The notes under the pieces were generated by a model that did no database searches, was not told the DNA's origin, and worked only from the letters and a program-made list of their open reading frames with translations. Positions 8,803 through 16,901 of a stretch of 64,000 nt of DNA are shown one piece after another (the stretch's first letter is position 1; each line of letters starts with the position of its first letter). The translations under genes and the position numbers were made by a program. This DNA is from a virus: positions 62,001 to 126,000 of IMG/VR virus record IMGVR_UViG_3300029258_003221. One strand, written 5' to 3'.

Positions 8803-9044
8803 TTTTCCTCCTTAACCTCTTTGCCAAAGTTCAAAGTTCCACCTGATATGAAATTAGGAATAATTGGTTTTACCTCTTCATCATCAAGAAATGAGGTCTT
8901 TTTCGTTTCTTTTTGAGTTGTTTCAGCAGAAGCGACAACAAGACCGTCAGCATTGACATTAATTGTAATATCAAGTGAAATTTCTATTTCTCCCTCTTTT
9001 GGGACCACTTTGATCTTTGTGGCTGGTGTATATCTTTGAACCAT
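8799..9044 (-). CDS. Hypothetical protein, 81 aa
   Basis: A small protein with a beta-rich N-terminal half (KIKVVPKEGEIEISLDITI) and a charged middle, ending in IPNFISGGTLNFGKEVKEEN. Its stop overlaps the ATPase start as ATGA, so the two are probably translationally coupled and may act together, for example as an adaptor of the filament. The ATG at 9044 is chosen because it follows the stop of the upstream glycosyltransferase gene; an in-frame TTG at 9080 is possible. There is no clear SD at either. Confidence 0.5.
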   Translation of the reverse strand: MVQRYTPATKIKVVPKEGEIEISLDITINVNADGLVVASAETTQKETKKTSFLDDEEVKPIIPNFISGGTLNFGKEVKEEN

Positions 9045-9051
9045 AGTGTAG

Positions 9052-10047
9052 TTATTTAGTTGTATCAGGCCATCTTTCAAACATTTTGTCTACTTGAGTT
9101 AATATCATTTCGCTTGTAATTTCTGTCAGACAGGGTTTTGGGTTCTTTTTCGTCTTAGGGCAATTTCCCCAACTGTAACATGGCCCACACGTCCACGTAG
9201 GATCATCATCTCTGTGTCTTTGAACAAGGAAGAAATCATACCACTCCCCATATTTTTTTCCGTCAGCGAAAGTAAAAATTCCTGTAAGCGGCTTGCCCAT
9301 TCCCCCAGAACAGTGAAATGCCGCCGTGTCCACACTGACCACATAATCAGCTTCATGCAACACAGCCATCCATAAACGCAACTGATGTTGAGTTCCCACG
9401 GTAGGAACATTATTTTGCTCAAGAATCTCTATTGGGAAATAATGAAGACCCAAAGCATAGCAGTTTCTCTCATGCAGTCCGTCAATTAGTCCCATCAACT
9501 GATGATCCAGCAGGTTTTTATTAAACATTGCAGAAACCGGGCAAACAACAACGCAAGGCCCTTCTCGATCACGATATTCTTCGATTAATTCTCTCCCTTT
9601 TGCCTTTTCGTCTTCTGTGAGCTTAATGTGCATGTTGTGCCTTGTCAGCTTCATGCCACAGTGTTCAGACCAGATATCACTTCGGTTAGGTGCGGGAAAA
9701 GGAGCAAGTTTCATTTCCATTCTGCCACAAGCAGTGGTTGTATTGTAATGTGCTATATAATTTCTTCGATCAACCTGTGCACAGTCCAGCACTTTATCAA
9801 TAAAAGGGTGATCTTTAACCGCTGGGTGGTACATGGCGGGACAAGCGAAGTGTATTTCACAATCCGGCATTAACAACTTAATGTCCTCAAACATCATTCG
9901 ATGCATAAAAATATCACCAAGGCCACCTACATTTCTTGTGATCAGAATTCTATTTCGCTTTTCATAAAAATCAAATAAGTTTAGTGTTCGTTTGATTTTG
10001 TCTGGCCGACGACGTTCAACACGTTGACTGATTATTTTTCTTGGCAT
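9052..10047 (-). CDS. GT9-like glycosyltransferase (ADP-heptose transferase fold)
   Basis: 331 residues with a GT-B fold of the heptosyltransferase (GT9) type: an N-terminal ITRNVGGLGDIFMHRM donor/acceptor loop, the first-domain pattern IHFACPAMYHPAV, and the C-terminal nucleotide-sugar signature VVSVDTAAFHCSGGMGKPLTG. The C-terminus carries a Cys cluster (CGPCYSWGNCP) resembling that in related bacterial and phage GT9 proteins. The start ATG has no SD and is preceded by ACACTCTTATTAGGGC. Its product probably adds a sugar to a glycan; whether on the virion, DNA or host surface cannot be told. Confidence 0.75.
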   Translation of the reverse strand: MPRKIISQRVERRRPDKIKRTLNLFDFYEKRNRILITRNVGGLGDIFMHRMMFEDIKLLMPDCEIHFACPAMYHPAVKDHPFIDKVLDCAQVDRRNYIAHYNTTTACGRMEMKLAPFPAPNRSDIWSEHCGMKLTRHNMHIKLTEDEKAKGRELIEEYRDREGPCVVVCPVSAMFNKNLLDHQLMGLIDGLHERNCYALGLHYFPIEILEQNNVPTVGTQHQLRLWMAVLHEADYVVSVDTAAFHCSGGMGKPLTGIFTFADGKKYGEWYDFFLVQRHRDDDPTWTCGPCYSWGNCPKTKKNPKPCLTEITSEMILTQVDKMFERWPDTTK

Positions 10048-10073
10048 GCCCTAATAAGAGTGTGTCAATAAAA

Positions 10074-10105
10074 AAAGCCGCACAAGTTTAACCTTGTACG
10101 GCTTT
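10074..10105 (-). terminator. Intrinsic terminator after the 10.1-10.7 kb gene
   Basis: A 13-bp stem with one mismatch (AAAGCCG-ACAAG against its complement) and a short loop. Read on the minus strand it is followed by a run of seven T. It lies just downstream of the 202-residue gene and isolates its transcript from the glycosyltransferase gene. Confidence 0.85.
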
Positions 10106-10123
10106 GTTTCATTTGAGTTTCTG

Positions 10124-10732
10124 TTAGCTATTGCAGACAGATCGCACGGATGCGATGACAGTTGCGGTTGCTCCAGAACCCTTGAGTCGAATTTGAGTGA
10201 TGCTGAGGTCACCAGAGTTGAACACCTGAGTTTCGCCGTCAGCAAGTGTGAAGACAACATCAGTGTCGCCGTTCAATTCACCTGTTACTGTAGCACCAGA
10301 AGCCTGAATTTGCAGGAACTTAGCTGGGCCACCATGAGTTGTGACGAAGTCAATTGTGTTAGCAGTTGTGTAACCGGCTGCCAAGGTGTAAGAACCACCA
10401 ACAGCAAACGTGTTTTCTTCAGGAATGTCACTGTAGACAGATCCGTCATCAGTTACAGTTTCGATGAATGCGAATTCACGAGCAACCTGTGGGTAAGCGA
10501 ATCGCTTCCAGTAGTTGCAGTCAGTGAATGTAGCACCATCCACCAGAAGGCGGTTGATCTTACCCGGTCCCATAACATAAACCTGACGCTGCTTTGAATA
10601 GTCGCCAGAGTTAGGGTTGTGAGTACCAAACGCTTCACCAAGAGCACCGTATGTGCTGCTTGAATTGGTTGATGGGTCAAGGTCCAACTGTCCCTGATCA
10701 ATGTTGTTGAGATTTACTCTAAATACAGACAT
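10124..10732 (-). CDS. Probable abundant virion protein, 202 aa
   Basis: I recognise no family. The protein is rich in Thr, Ser, Gly, Asn and beta-prone stretches and poor in Lys, typical of secreted or capsid/appendage surface proteins. The gene looks more GC-rich and codon-regular than its neighbours, has its own terminator and a clean GGAG before the ATG at 10732, and stands alone between two glycosyltransferase-type genes. Together these suggest high expression as a structural protein, such as a head decoration or tail-fibre component, and possibly the target of the surrounding glycan genes; this is inference. An in-frame TTG at 10744 was not chosen. Confidence 0.65.
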   Translation of the reverse strand: MSVFRVNLNNIDQGQLDLDPSTNSSSTYGALGEAFGTHNPNSGDYSKQRQVYVMGPGKINRLLVDGATFTDCNYWKRFAYPQVAREFAFIETVTDDGSVYSDIPEENTFAVGGSYTLAAGYTTANTIDFVTTHGGPAKFLQIQASGATVTGELNGDTDVVFTLADGETQVFNSGDLSITQIRLKGSGATATVIASVRSVCNS

Positions 10733-10783
10733 AAATTTCTCCAAAATTTTTAGTCGTTAAGGTCCGTCTTTTTTATGTATGCA

Positions 10784-11395
10784 CTAAAGTTTAATTACAT
10801 CAGAGTTTGGGAACATATTGCGGTATAATCGTTCACCAAGTCCTGTAGGTACTAAAGTTGTTTGTATTCCAAGGCTTGCCGCTTCATAAAGTTTAGTGCT
10901 TTCAACTCCCATCACTAAACCTGCATTGTCTATGCTAATATCCACTTCAGGAACATATCCTTTTTCCCTTGCTATTCTTTTGAGGGTTTCAATTTGCTTT
11001 TGCAAAAGTGGTCTAACTGGGTAAACGCTTTCACTGAGAATCACGCATTGTTCTGTGTGATCTTCTTTGTATGGCACAGGGACTGCGTAACTACTGATTT
11101 GACATTCTTTCATTAGTTTTTCTAAGGGATGTTCTTTGCCATCAAATCTAAGTTCTCTAATGTGTGCAAATTCTGTTTTTCTTTTTCTCATTTCAGAAAT
11201 GGGAATAACATTGTCGCAATCTCGTAAATACTCCATGGATTCATCTTTGCAGCCTAAGTAAATGTTTAATCCGGGAAATTTACGTTCCATAAAGGGCCTG
11301 AGTAGTTTCAACTGTATAAGGTGCTCATTTGCGTTGCCAAAATAGCCTATACAGTAATTATTTTTAATGGATGCGTAATGTTCTAAACCAATCAT
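10784..11395 (-). CDS. GT-B-like hypothetical protein, 203 aa
   Basis: The C-terminal third (AGLVMGVESTKLYEAASLGI followed by LVPTGLGERL) resembles the sugar-nucleotide domain of GT-B glycosyltransferases, where a conserved Glu/Ser-Thr turn contacts the donor. The N-terminal part (YCIGYFGNANEHLIQL) looks like a degenerate GT9 first domain. At 203 residues it is short for a full GT-B enzyme (about 320), so it may be a reduced or accessory form. The start codon has no SD and is abutted by CTCTATTAGCCT. It is divergent from the 11425 gene, with only 29 bp between starts. Confidence 0.5.
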   Translation of the reverse strand: MIGLEHYASIKNNYCIGYFGNANEHLIQLKLLRPFMERKFPGLNIYLGCKDESMEYLRDCDNVIPISEMRKRKTEFAHIRELRFDGKEHPLEKLMKECQISSYAVPVPYKEDHTEQCVILSESVYPVRPLLQKQIETLKRIAREKGYVPEVDISIDNAGLVMGVESTKLYEAASLGIQTTLVPTGLGERLYRNMFPNSDVIKL

Positions 11396-11424
11396 AGGCT
11401 AATAGAGAAAGAATAGACTATATT

Positions 11425-11619
11425 ATGACAAGTGAACGGGAAAAAGCAGAGCTTGGAGCAGCGACACTTCAAACTTTTTTAGAGCAATTTGGCAATGATG
11501 CACATGCTCAAATTGTGCTTGAAATTCTGTTCGAGGAGCTAATGAATGAGAAGACTGTATCTATACTTAGCCAGCAGGAGCAAGAAGGGGATCAAGCTGA
11601 TAACGATACTCCAGAGTAA
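11425..11619 (+). CDS. Hypothetical acidic helical protein, 64 aa
   Basis: A small, mostly helical acidic protein (LGAATLQTFLEQFGNDAHAQ, ending in an EQEGDQADNDTPE tail). No SD is visible; ACTATATT abuts the ATG. The downstream gene starts inside it, 74 bases before its stop, with a strong SD in this coding region. No function recognised. Confidence 0.5.
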   Translation: MTSEREKAELGAATLQTFLEQFGNDAHAQIVLEILFEELMNEKTVSILSQQEQEGDQADNDTPE

Positions 11620-11911
11620 TGAATCTGTTGCCAGATCTTCAATTACAGATTTGAGAACTTTTGATTTACCTCCAGTTTGGCAAAGAGAAATTCAGCAAAT
11701 CATCCATGATAATCGCATGTTATATGAGCCGATTATGGAATCGGCCAATAATTACAATGAACTTCGTGAAAGACTAAAAGTTCGTGGGTATACGAACTTG
11801 CCAATGGGCGCATCCCAAATGATCAATGTGTTGAAATACGGGCGTCCACCCAGTGCCAATGTCAGTAGTGTAAAATCAAGAAAAATAATGCTGCAAAAAA
11901 GAAAGAATTGA
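11546..11911 (+). CDS. Hypothetical basic protein, 121 aa
   Basis: The start at 11546 is supported by GAGGAG seven bases upstream, although it lies inside the preceding gene in another frame (74-bp overlap). The product is basic, especially at its C-terminus (SVKSRKIMLQKRKN), with a central region containing LPPVWQREIQQIIHDNRMLY. The stop overlaps or abuts the start of the glycosyltransferase fusion (TGAATG), so it belongs to that operon. Function unknown. Confidence 0.55.
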   Translation: MRRLYLYLASRSKKGIKLITILQSNESVARSSITDLRTFDLPPVWQREIQQIIHDNRMLYEPIMESANNYNELRERLKVRGYTNLPMGASQMINVLKYGRPPSANVSSVKSRKIMLQKRKN

Positions 11912-13633
11912 ATGGAACAGGTTCTTTATCCAATACCCGGAAAATACAACTTAAATGACCCCGTTGATGTCTCTGTCATCATTCCTTTGTACAACAGCAG
12001 AAATGTCGTTAAAGATCAAATTCTGAGATGGGTCTCAGATTATGATTTGAAAGTTGAGATCATTTATGTTGATGACAAATGCCCCAAGCAATCAAAAAAT
12101 GCTGTCTATGAATCTTGGAACAAGCGACGTGACAAACATCAATATTTAGTCAAACTTGTTTGCTCTCATGTAAACCGAGGCTATGGCGGTGCCAATAATT
12201 TAGGTGCTCATTTTGCTAAAGGCAAGTATTTGATCTTTTTAAATTCAGATACTGTTGTTACGCCAAACTGGATCAAACCTATGATCGATGTTTTGGAAGA
12301 TGAGTCAGTAGGTATTGTAGGTAACTTGCAGCTCAAAGAAGGTGGACAATGGCACGGCACAATTGACAGTGCTGGTTCTGAGTGGTCTTGGGACCATATG
12401 AATTTCATGCACATTGGTCGTCATATTTACTATGGCAAATTGCTCAAGAGACCAATTGACATCAACAAATGTCCTCCAAAAATTCTTCAACTCGAAGAAC
12501 GAGAAATGGTAACTGGTTGTTGCTTTGGAATTAGAAAAGAACTTTATGATTATATTGGAGGATTCAATCTCAATTACCGAGTAGGTTACTGGGAGGACAG
12601 TGAAATCTGTCTAACAGTTCGATCTCTTGGTTACAAGGTTATGTTCCAGCCAAATTCAGTCATCTATCACAAGCTCCACCATTCAGAATCTGGCGGTCAT
12701 GACTTCCATGATTTCAACAAACAATACTTCTTCAACAAATGGGTGGATACCGGCGAGATCGACAAATACGTGGAGGCCAAACGTCAACTCAAACAAACCA
12801 AGGTCTCCAAGATACTTGTTCAAAGAAAAGGAGCTAATGGAGATGTGTTAGTGGCAACATCAATTCTGCCGGGCTTGAGAGAGAAATACCCTGATGCCAA
12901 AATCGATTTTCACACTGTTTGCCCCAAGGTTTTGATAGACAACCCATACATCGATGAAGTCGTATCAAAAACAAAAGCTGATGCGACCTCCTATCACCTG
13001 AGATATAACCTTGATTATGCCTACGAGAGAATGCCTTTGGTTAACATCAGAGAATCTTATGGCATTGAATCAAACATCGAACCACAAGACCCATTCATTG
13101 GTTATTCTGCTGTTGAAGGTTTGCCTGATGATCCTTATGTGGTTATACACGCAGGAAAAACTGCTTGGGTTGGACGTAACTGGAGTGAAGGGGTTGGGTT
13201 CATCCCTTTATCATCTATGATTGAAAAACAACTAGGATACAAAATTGTTTGGGTTGGAGTCGAAGGAGACAATGGCCTTCATGGTCTATATGATTTTCGA
13301 GGGAAGACGACATTTCAACAATTGGCAACAATCATGAAAAATGCTGCTTTGTTTGTTGGAATTGATTCATTCCCATTTCATGTTGCACAAGCTGTGAATA
13401 CACCGGGAGTGACGTTCTTTGGTTCAATCCTTCCCGAAACAAGAATTTACAGAGAGAACATGAATGCAGTTACTGCTGAGAGCTTGAAATGTTTAGGTTG
13501 TCACCACAGAAAAGTAGCACCAGCCACTGTAACAGATGAATGTGAAACAGGAACTTTAGAATGTGAAACTATGGTTACTCTTTCAAAGTTCTACGGAAAG
13601 ATAAAGGAGAAATTATGCAGCCTGAATGTTTAG
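11912..13633 (+). CDS. GT2-GT9 bifunctional glycosyltransferase fusion
   Basis: 573 residues with two complete glycosyltransferase domains. The N-terminal GT-A (family 2) domain (about 18-285) shows VSVIIPLYNS, the VDD strand, the NRGYGGANN acceptor loop, the metal-binding D-x-D-like FLNSDT and the WEDSEIC catalytic-base region. The C-terminal GT-B domain (about 300-573) is GT9-like, with RKGANGDVLVATSILPGL, VVIHAGKTAW and VGIDSFPFHVAQAVNTPGV, and a Cys motif CLGCHHR near the end. Fusion implies two successive sugar transfers to one glycan. It overlaps the next gene by 19 bp. Confidence 0.85.
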   Translation: MEQVLYPIPGKYNLNDPVDVSVIIPLYNSRNVVKDQILRWVSDYDLKVEIIYVDDKCPKQSKNAVYESWNKRRDKHQYLVKLVCSHVNRGYGGANNLGAHFAKGKYLIFLNSDTVVTPNWIKPMIDVLEDESVGIVGNLQLKEGGQWHGTIDSAGSEWSWDHMNFMHIGRHIYYGKLLKRPIDINKCPPKILQLEEREMVTGCCFGIRKELYDYIGGFNLNYRVGYWEDSEICLTVRSLGYKVMFQPNSVIYHKLHHSESGGHDFHDFNKQYFFNKWVDTGEIDKYVEAKRQLKQTKVSKILVQRKGANGDVLVATSILPGLREKYPDAKIDFHTVCPKVLIDNPYIDEVVSKTKADATSYHLRYNLDYAYERMPLVNIRESYGIESNIEPQDPFIGYSAVEGLPDDPYVVIHAGKTAWVGRNWSEGVGFIPLSSMIEKQLGYKIVWVGVEGDNGLHGLYDFRGKTTFQQLATIMKNAALFVGIDSFPFHVAQAVNTPGVTFFGSILPETRIYRENMNAVTAESLKCLGCHHRKVAPATVTDECETGTLECETMVTLSKFYGKIKEKLCSLNV

Positions 13634-14466
13634 ACAGATTAAGCCATCCAAAGATGGAATATTATAGAGACACCTATCAAGACAGTGAAAGGTGGAATGG
13701 TGATGATTCACTTGATGGTAAAACTGTTATCGTTTATTGCGAACAGGGCTTTGGTGACAATATTCAGTTTGCCCGTTATATCCCAAGGCTAAAAGAAGAA
13801 AATTGCAAAGTAATTTTGCATTGCTCTTCTTTTCTACATCGATTGTTTGAACAGCTTGAAGTAGATCAAATGATTGATCGTGATAACCCACATATTCCCG
13901 ATCACGATTATCACATTCCTTCAATGAGCCTGCCTTTTCATTTTGATAATCCAGAAGTTAATTTCCCTTACATCTCAGTTCCTGATGTCACGGATTTATC
14001 TGATCTGAATTTGCCAGAAGATTGTTTCAAAGTTGGAATCGGATGGGAAGGCAACCCGGAACATTCTAATAATGATGAGCGATGTTGTTGTCTTAGATTT
14101 TTCAAAGAAAAATTCGCTGACTGGCCTCAGATCAAGCCTTTTGTCCTGCAAAAGACAATTCATGACAAAGAATTGATCTATGGTTGTGAAGATATGGAGC
14201 TTTACGGTAGTGAAATTCAAGATTTTTATGATACTGCCAAAATCATAAATGCTATGGATTTGATCATATCTGTAGACACGTCAATTCTTCATTTGGCGGG
14301 AGCTATGAGCAAGAAATCTATTGGTCTTTTGTCGTTTCGATGCGATCCGAGATGGGAAGTCACAGGAATTGATTGGTATCCAAGTGTTATTTTCTACAGA
14401 CAAAAATATGATGGAGATTGGCAATCGGTGTTTGATGCTATTGACCTCAAAATTGCTTTAAATTAG
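13615..14466 (+). CDS. GT9-like glycosyltransferase, 283 aa
   Basis: A GT-B enzyme of the heptosyltransferase type: N-terminal loop CEQGFGDNIQFARYIPRL, central VGIGWEGNPEHSNND and the C-terminal donor signature LIISVDTSILHLAGAMSKKS. It is about 50 residues shorter than most GT9 enzymes. AAAGGAG before the ATG and overlap with the fusion gene place it in the same operon. It probably acts on the same glycan. Confidence 0.75.
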   Translation: MQPECLDRLSHPKMEYYRDTYQDSERWNGDDSLDGKTVIVYCEQGFGDNIQFARYIPRLKEENCKVILHCSSFLHRLFEQLEVDQMIDRDNPHIPDHDYHIPSMSLPFHFDNPEVNFPYISVPDVTDLSDLNLPEDCFKVGIGWEGNPEHSNNDERCCCLRFFKEKFADWPQIKPFVLQKTIHDKELIYGCEDMELYGSEIQDFYDTAKIINAMDLIISVDTSILHLAGAMSKKSIGLLSFRCDPRWEVTGIDWYPSVIFYRQKYDGDWQSVFDAIDLKIALN

Positions 14467-14496
14467 AATTAAATAAACCTAAGAAAGGAAATGTCC

Positions 14497-15975
14497 ATGT
14501 ATCAAGGTAAACACTTCATTTCAGGACTTTTTAGCCAAGAATCAGCGAATGCATTTGTTCGTGCACAAAATCCAGCGAATAAAGAAGAGTATGGCCTTTT
14601 TCCCAAGGCAGAAAAACATACAGTTGAAAAAGCTGTTAAAGCTGCAAGAGACGCCTTTCCAGAGTGGAGAAAGTTAAGCCGAGTGAAACGTGCCGAACTC
14701 TTTGATACTTTGGCACAATTGGTTAAGAGAGACCACGACATTCTCAAGAGAATGATCTCCGATGAAACTGGTAAGAATCTCAATGAATCTCACGCTGAAG
14801 TTATTGAGGCTTTGCATATGTGCCAAGTAGCTGCGGCGTCGGGTCGCCAGCCATATGGTGAGTGTATCGCATCTGAAATCAGCGAAAAAGACGCTCGTGT
14901 CATTAGAAAGCCTAAAGGGGTTGTTGCTGTCATTTCCCCTTGGAACTTCCCTTTAGCAATTGGGTCATTTTGGTCTTCTGCACCAGCTTTAGTTGAAGGA
15001 AACACTGTTGTTCATAAGCCTTCTGAACTTACCCCAATGATTGCTCAAAAAATGGCAGAACTTTATGATGAAGCAGGTTTTCCTCCGGGTGTGTTCAATC
15101 TTGTGCATGGAGATGGAGAGACTGGCGATCACTTAGTTAGAGCTGATGTAGAAGTCATTCTATTCACGGGAAGTGCAGAAGTAGGTCAATTGATTCGACA
15201 ACATTGTGCAACCACTTGGAATAAAACATGCAGTACAGAATGTGGATCAAAATCTGCTGTTATTGTGTTTGATGATGCAGATCAAGAATTGGCTTTGAAT
15301 GCTTGTCTTGCGAGTGCTTTTAAACTTTCTGGGCAAAGATGTGTATCTGGCAGTAGAATTCTTGTTCAAAGAGGAATTTTGGATACCTTTGCTAAAAAGT
15401 TTGTAGACAAAGTTAGAATAGAAGCAACAACCGGAGCACCAACTGAAAATAATCCTCCGATGTACGGACCATTGATTAGTGCTGAACAAAAAGACAAAGT
15501 TTTGTTTTATAATAAAATGGTTCGAGATGACGAGGATGCTCAGGTTTTGTATGATGGAAATGAAGCTGGCTCACCTGTAGAAGGTCATTTTTTGAGACCA
15601 TTTGTTTTTCAATGTGAATGGGGCGACAAAAGATTTTTCAAAGAAGAAGTATTTGGACCACATGCTGCAATTATCCCATTTGATTCAGTAGATGATGCTA
15701 TTCGTATTTACAATGATACGGATTTTGGTTTGGCATTAGGTATAATCACAAACGATTACAGAATTCACAGGAAATGTGAACAGGAATGTACGACAGGCAT
15801 GCTGTATATTAATGGCTCTTCAATTGGGGCAGAATCTCATTTGCCGTTTTCTTCATGGAAGAAAAGTGGAAATTCAGCAAGTGCTTCAGCAACATGGAAG
15901 GCAGTTACGCACACAACAGCTATTACAACAAATTATGAAAAAGGAATTACCTTTGCTCAAGGAATGACCATGTAG
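14497..15975 (+). CDS. NAD(P)+-dependent aldehyde dehydrogenase
   Basis: A full-length ALDH (492 residues) with all catalytic landmarks: Asn150 (SPWNFP, oxyanion hole), Lys174 (HKPSE, cofactor ribose), the Rossmann turn FTGSAEVG, general-base Glu248 (TECGSK) and nucleophile Cys282 (SGQRCVS). It therefore should oxidise an aldehyde to an acid. The second ATG (14497) is chosen because AAAGGA lies seven bases before it; the one at 14491 abuts that SD. The gene follows three glycan genes closely, suggesting that it oxidises a sugar aldehyde or clears a toxic aldehyde; neither is shown. ALDH genes are rare in phages. Base composition matches the neighbours. Confidence 0.88.
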   Translation: MYQGKHFISGLFSQESANAFVRAQNPANKEEYGLFPKAEKHTVEKAVKAARDAFPEWRKLSRVKRAELFDTLAQLVKRDHDILKRMISDETGKNLNESHAEVIEALHMCQVAAASGRQPYGECIASEISEKDARVIRKPKGVVAVISPWNFPLAIGSFWSSAPALVEGNTVVHKPSELTPMIAQKMAELYDEAGFPPGVFNLVHGDGETGDHLVRADVEVILFTGSAEVGQLIRQHCATTWNKTCSTECGSKSAVIVFDDADQELALNACLASAFKLSGQRCVSGSRILVQRGILDTFAKKFVDKVRIEATTGAPTENNPPMYGPLISAEQKDKVLFYNKMVRDDEDAQVLYDGNEAGSPVEGHFLRPFVFQCEWGDKRFFKEEVFGPHAAIIPFDSVDDAIRIYNDTDFGLALGIITNDYRIHRKCEQECTTGMLYINGSSIGAESHLPFSSWKKSGNSASASATWKAVTHTTAITTNYEKGITFAQGMTM

Positions 15976-15990
15976 TAACGATAATAAACC

Positions 15991-16378
15991 ATGCCTTACA
16001 AAGACATTGAAAAACGACGTGAATCAGGTCGAAAATCTGCCAAAAAACGTATTACAAAAAATACATCTCTGATCCTAAAAACAGGCAAAAGAAAGCCGAA
16101 TACATTGGCAGAGTATGAATCTGATCCCGCTAAAATAGCAGCAAAATCTATTAGAAGTAAATTAAGTTACCAAAGAAACAAAGAAAAAGTTAGAATTAGA
16201 CAAAAGAATCGTCGTAAAGAACTACTTGATTTCATGCAACGAGTTGCTTTGCATTATGGTTGTCAAAACTGTTGTAGTGTGTAAAAATTGTCACGCAGAT
16301 ATTCATCATGGTGATGTAAAAGTCGATGAATCCATGCTGTGCAATGTATCTGAAAATTTAGAAATTATCAGGGGATGA
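15991..16378 (+). pseudogene. Decayed HNH homing endonuclease
   Basis: The start MPYKDIEKRRE is typical of phage HNH endonucleases. Reading then jumps frame: another frame gives QKTYYKKYISDPKNRQKK, the usual continuation, before coding returns to the first frame (ESDPAKIAAKS, YQRNKEKVRIRQKNRR). The zinc pair GCQNC is followed at once by a frameshift into VVCKNCHADIHHG, the second zinc pair plus final His of the HNH core. The central segment with the first catalytic His is missing. At least two shifts and one deletion are needed to explain this, so it is inactive. Confidence 0.75.
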
Positions 16379-16379
16379 A

Positions 16380-16616
16380 ATGAGAAATTATTGGCTAGAA
16401 CAAAGACTGAAGACGCATACTTTTTGGGCTGTAATGCCCAAAGATACCATTTCAAAGAATGATATTTGGATAGACACTTCCACTTCTACTTCTGTTTTTT
16501 CGACTACCAGTTGTTATAGCGACAGTTCAACTTATAGCGACAGTTCAACTTATAGCGACAGTTCATACTTCCCGTTTAATTTTGACGCAGAATCTGGGGA
16601 GCTGAAGAAGTCCTAA
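16380..16616 (+). CDS. Small Ser/Tyr/Asp repeat protein, 78 aa
   Basis: After an N-terminal part (NYWLEQRLKTHTFWAVMPKD) the protein runs into a Thr/Ser tract and three TYSDSS units encoded by an 18-bp tandem DNA repeat, then a short tail. AGGGGA precedes the ATG, supporting translation. Its 3' end overlaps the convergent 111-residue gene by 54 bp. No function recognised; the repeat could vary in number between isolates. Confidence 0.45.
   Translation: MRNYWLEQRLKTHTFWAVMPKDTISKNDIWIDTSTSTSVFSTTSCYSDSSTYSDSSTYSDSSYFPFNFDAESGELKKS
16514..16565 (+). repeat. 18-bp tandem repeat, 2.9 copies
   Basis: The unit TTATAGCGACAGTTCAAC occurs twice exactly and once nearly completely. It is in frame inside the small gene above and encodes the repeated TYSDSS peptide. 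Confidence 0.9.
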
Positions 16617-16898
16617 ATCAGTTTCAATTGTAAGCATTTTGCCATTAACTGCTGTAATCACGCCACCGCAATCTGCAAACTCTTCAACCAAATCTTCTAT
16701 GAGAGCATCTTCTGAGATTGCTCTTTTTAGAAGTTTGCCACGACTGACTTTTGCACGAGCTTCTTTGCCGCAATATTCATGTGTTCTTTTATCATGTTTG
16801 GCAGTAATGTCAAAAAAGTCAGATAAATCCTGCTCTGACATCCAACCCTTAAACTCGTGAATTGAAAATGATTCTTCCTGATTATCATTTTGTGACAT
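16563..16898 (-). CDS. Hypothetical protein, 111 aa
   Basis: An acidic-to-neutral protein with a helical N-terminal half (FKGWMSEQDLSDFFDITAKH) and a C-terminal beta hairpin region (GGVITAVNGKMLTIETDLG). AGGAGT lies before the ATG. It is the last gene of a minus-strand group with the DUF115-like and GIY-YIG genes. I do not recognise the family. Confidence 0.55.
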   Translation of the reverse strand: MSQNDNQEESFSIHEFKGWMSEQDLSDFFDITAKHDKRTHEYCGKEARAKVSRGKLLKRAISEDALIEDLVEEFADCGGVITAVNGKMLTIETDLGLLQLPRFCVKIKREV

Positions 16899-16901
16899 TG
16901 T

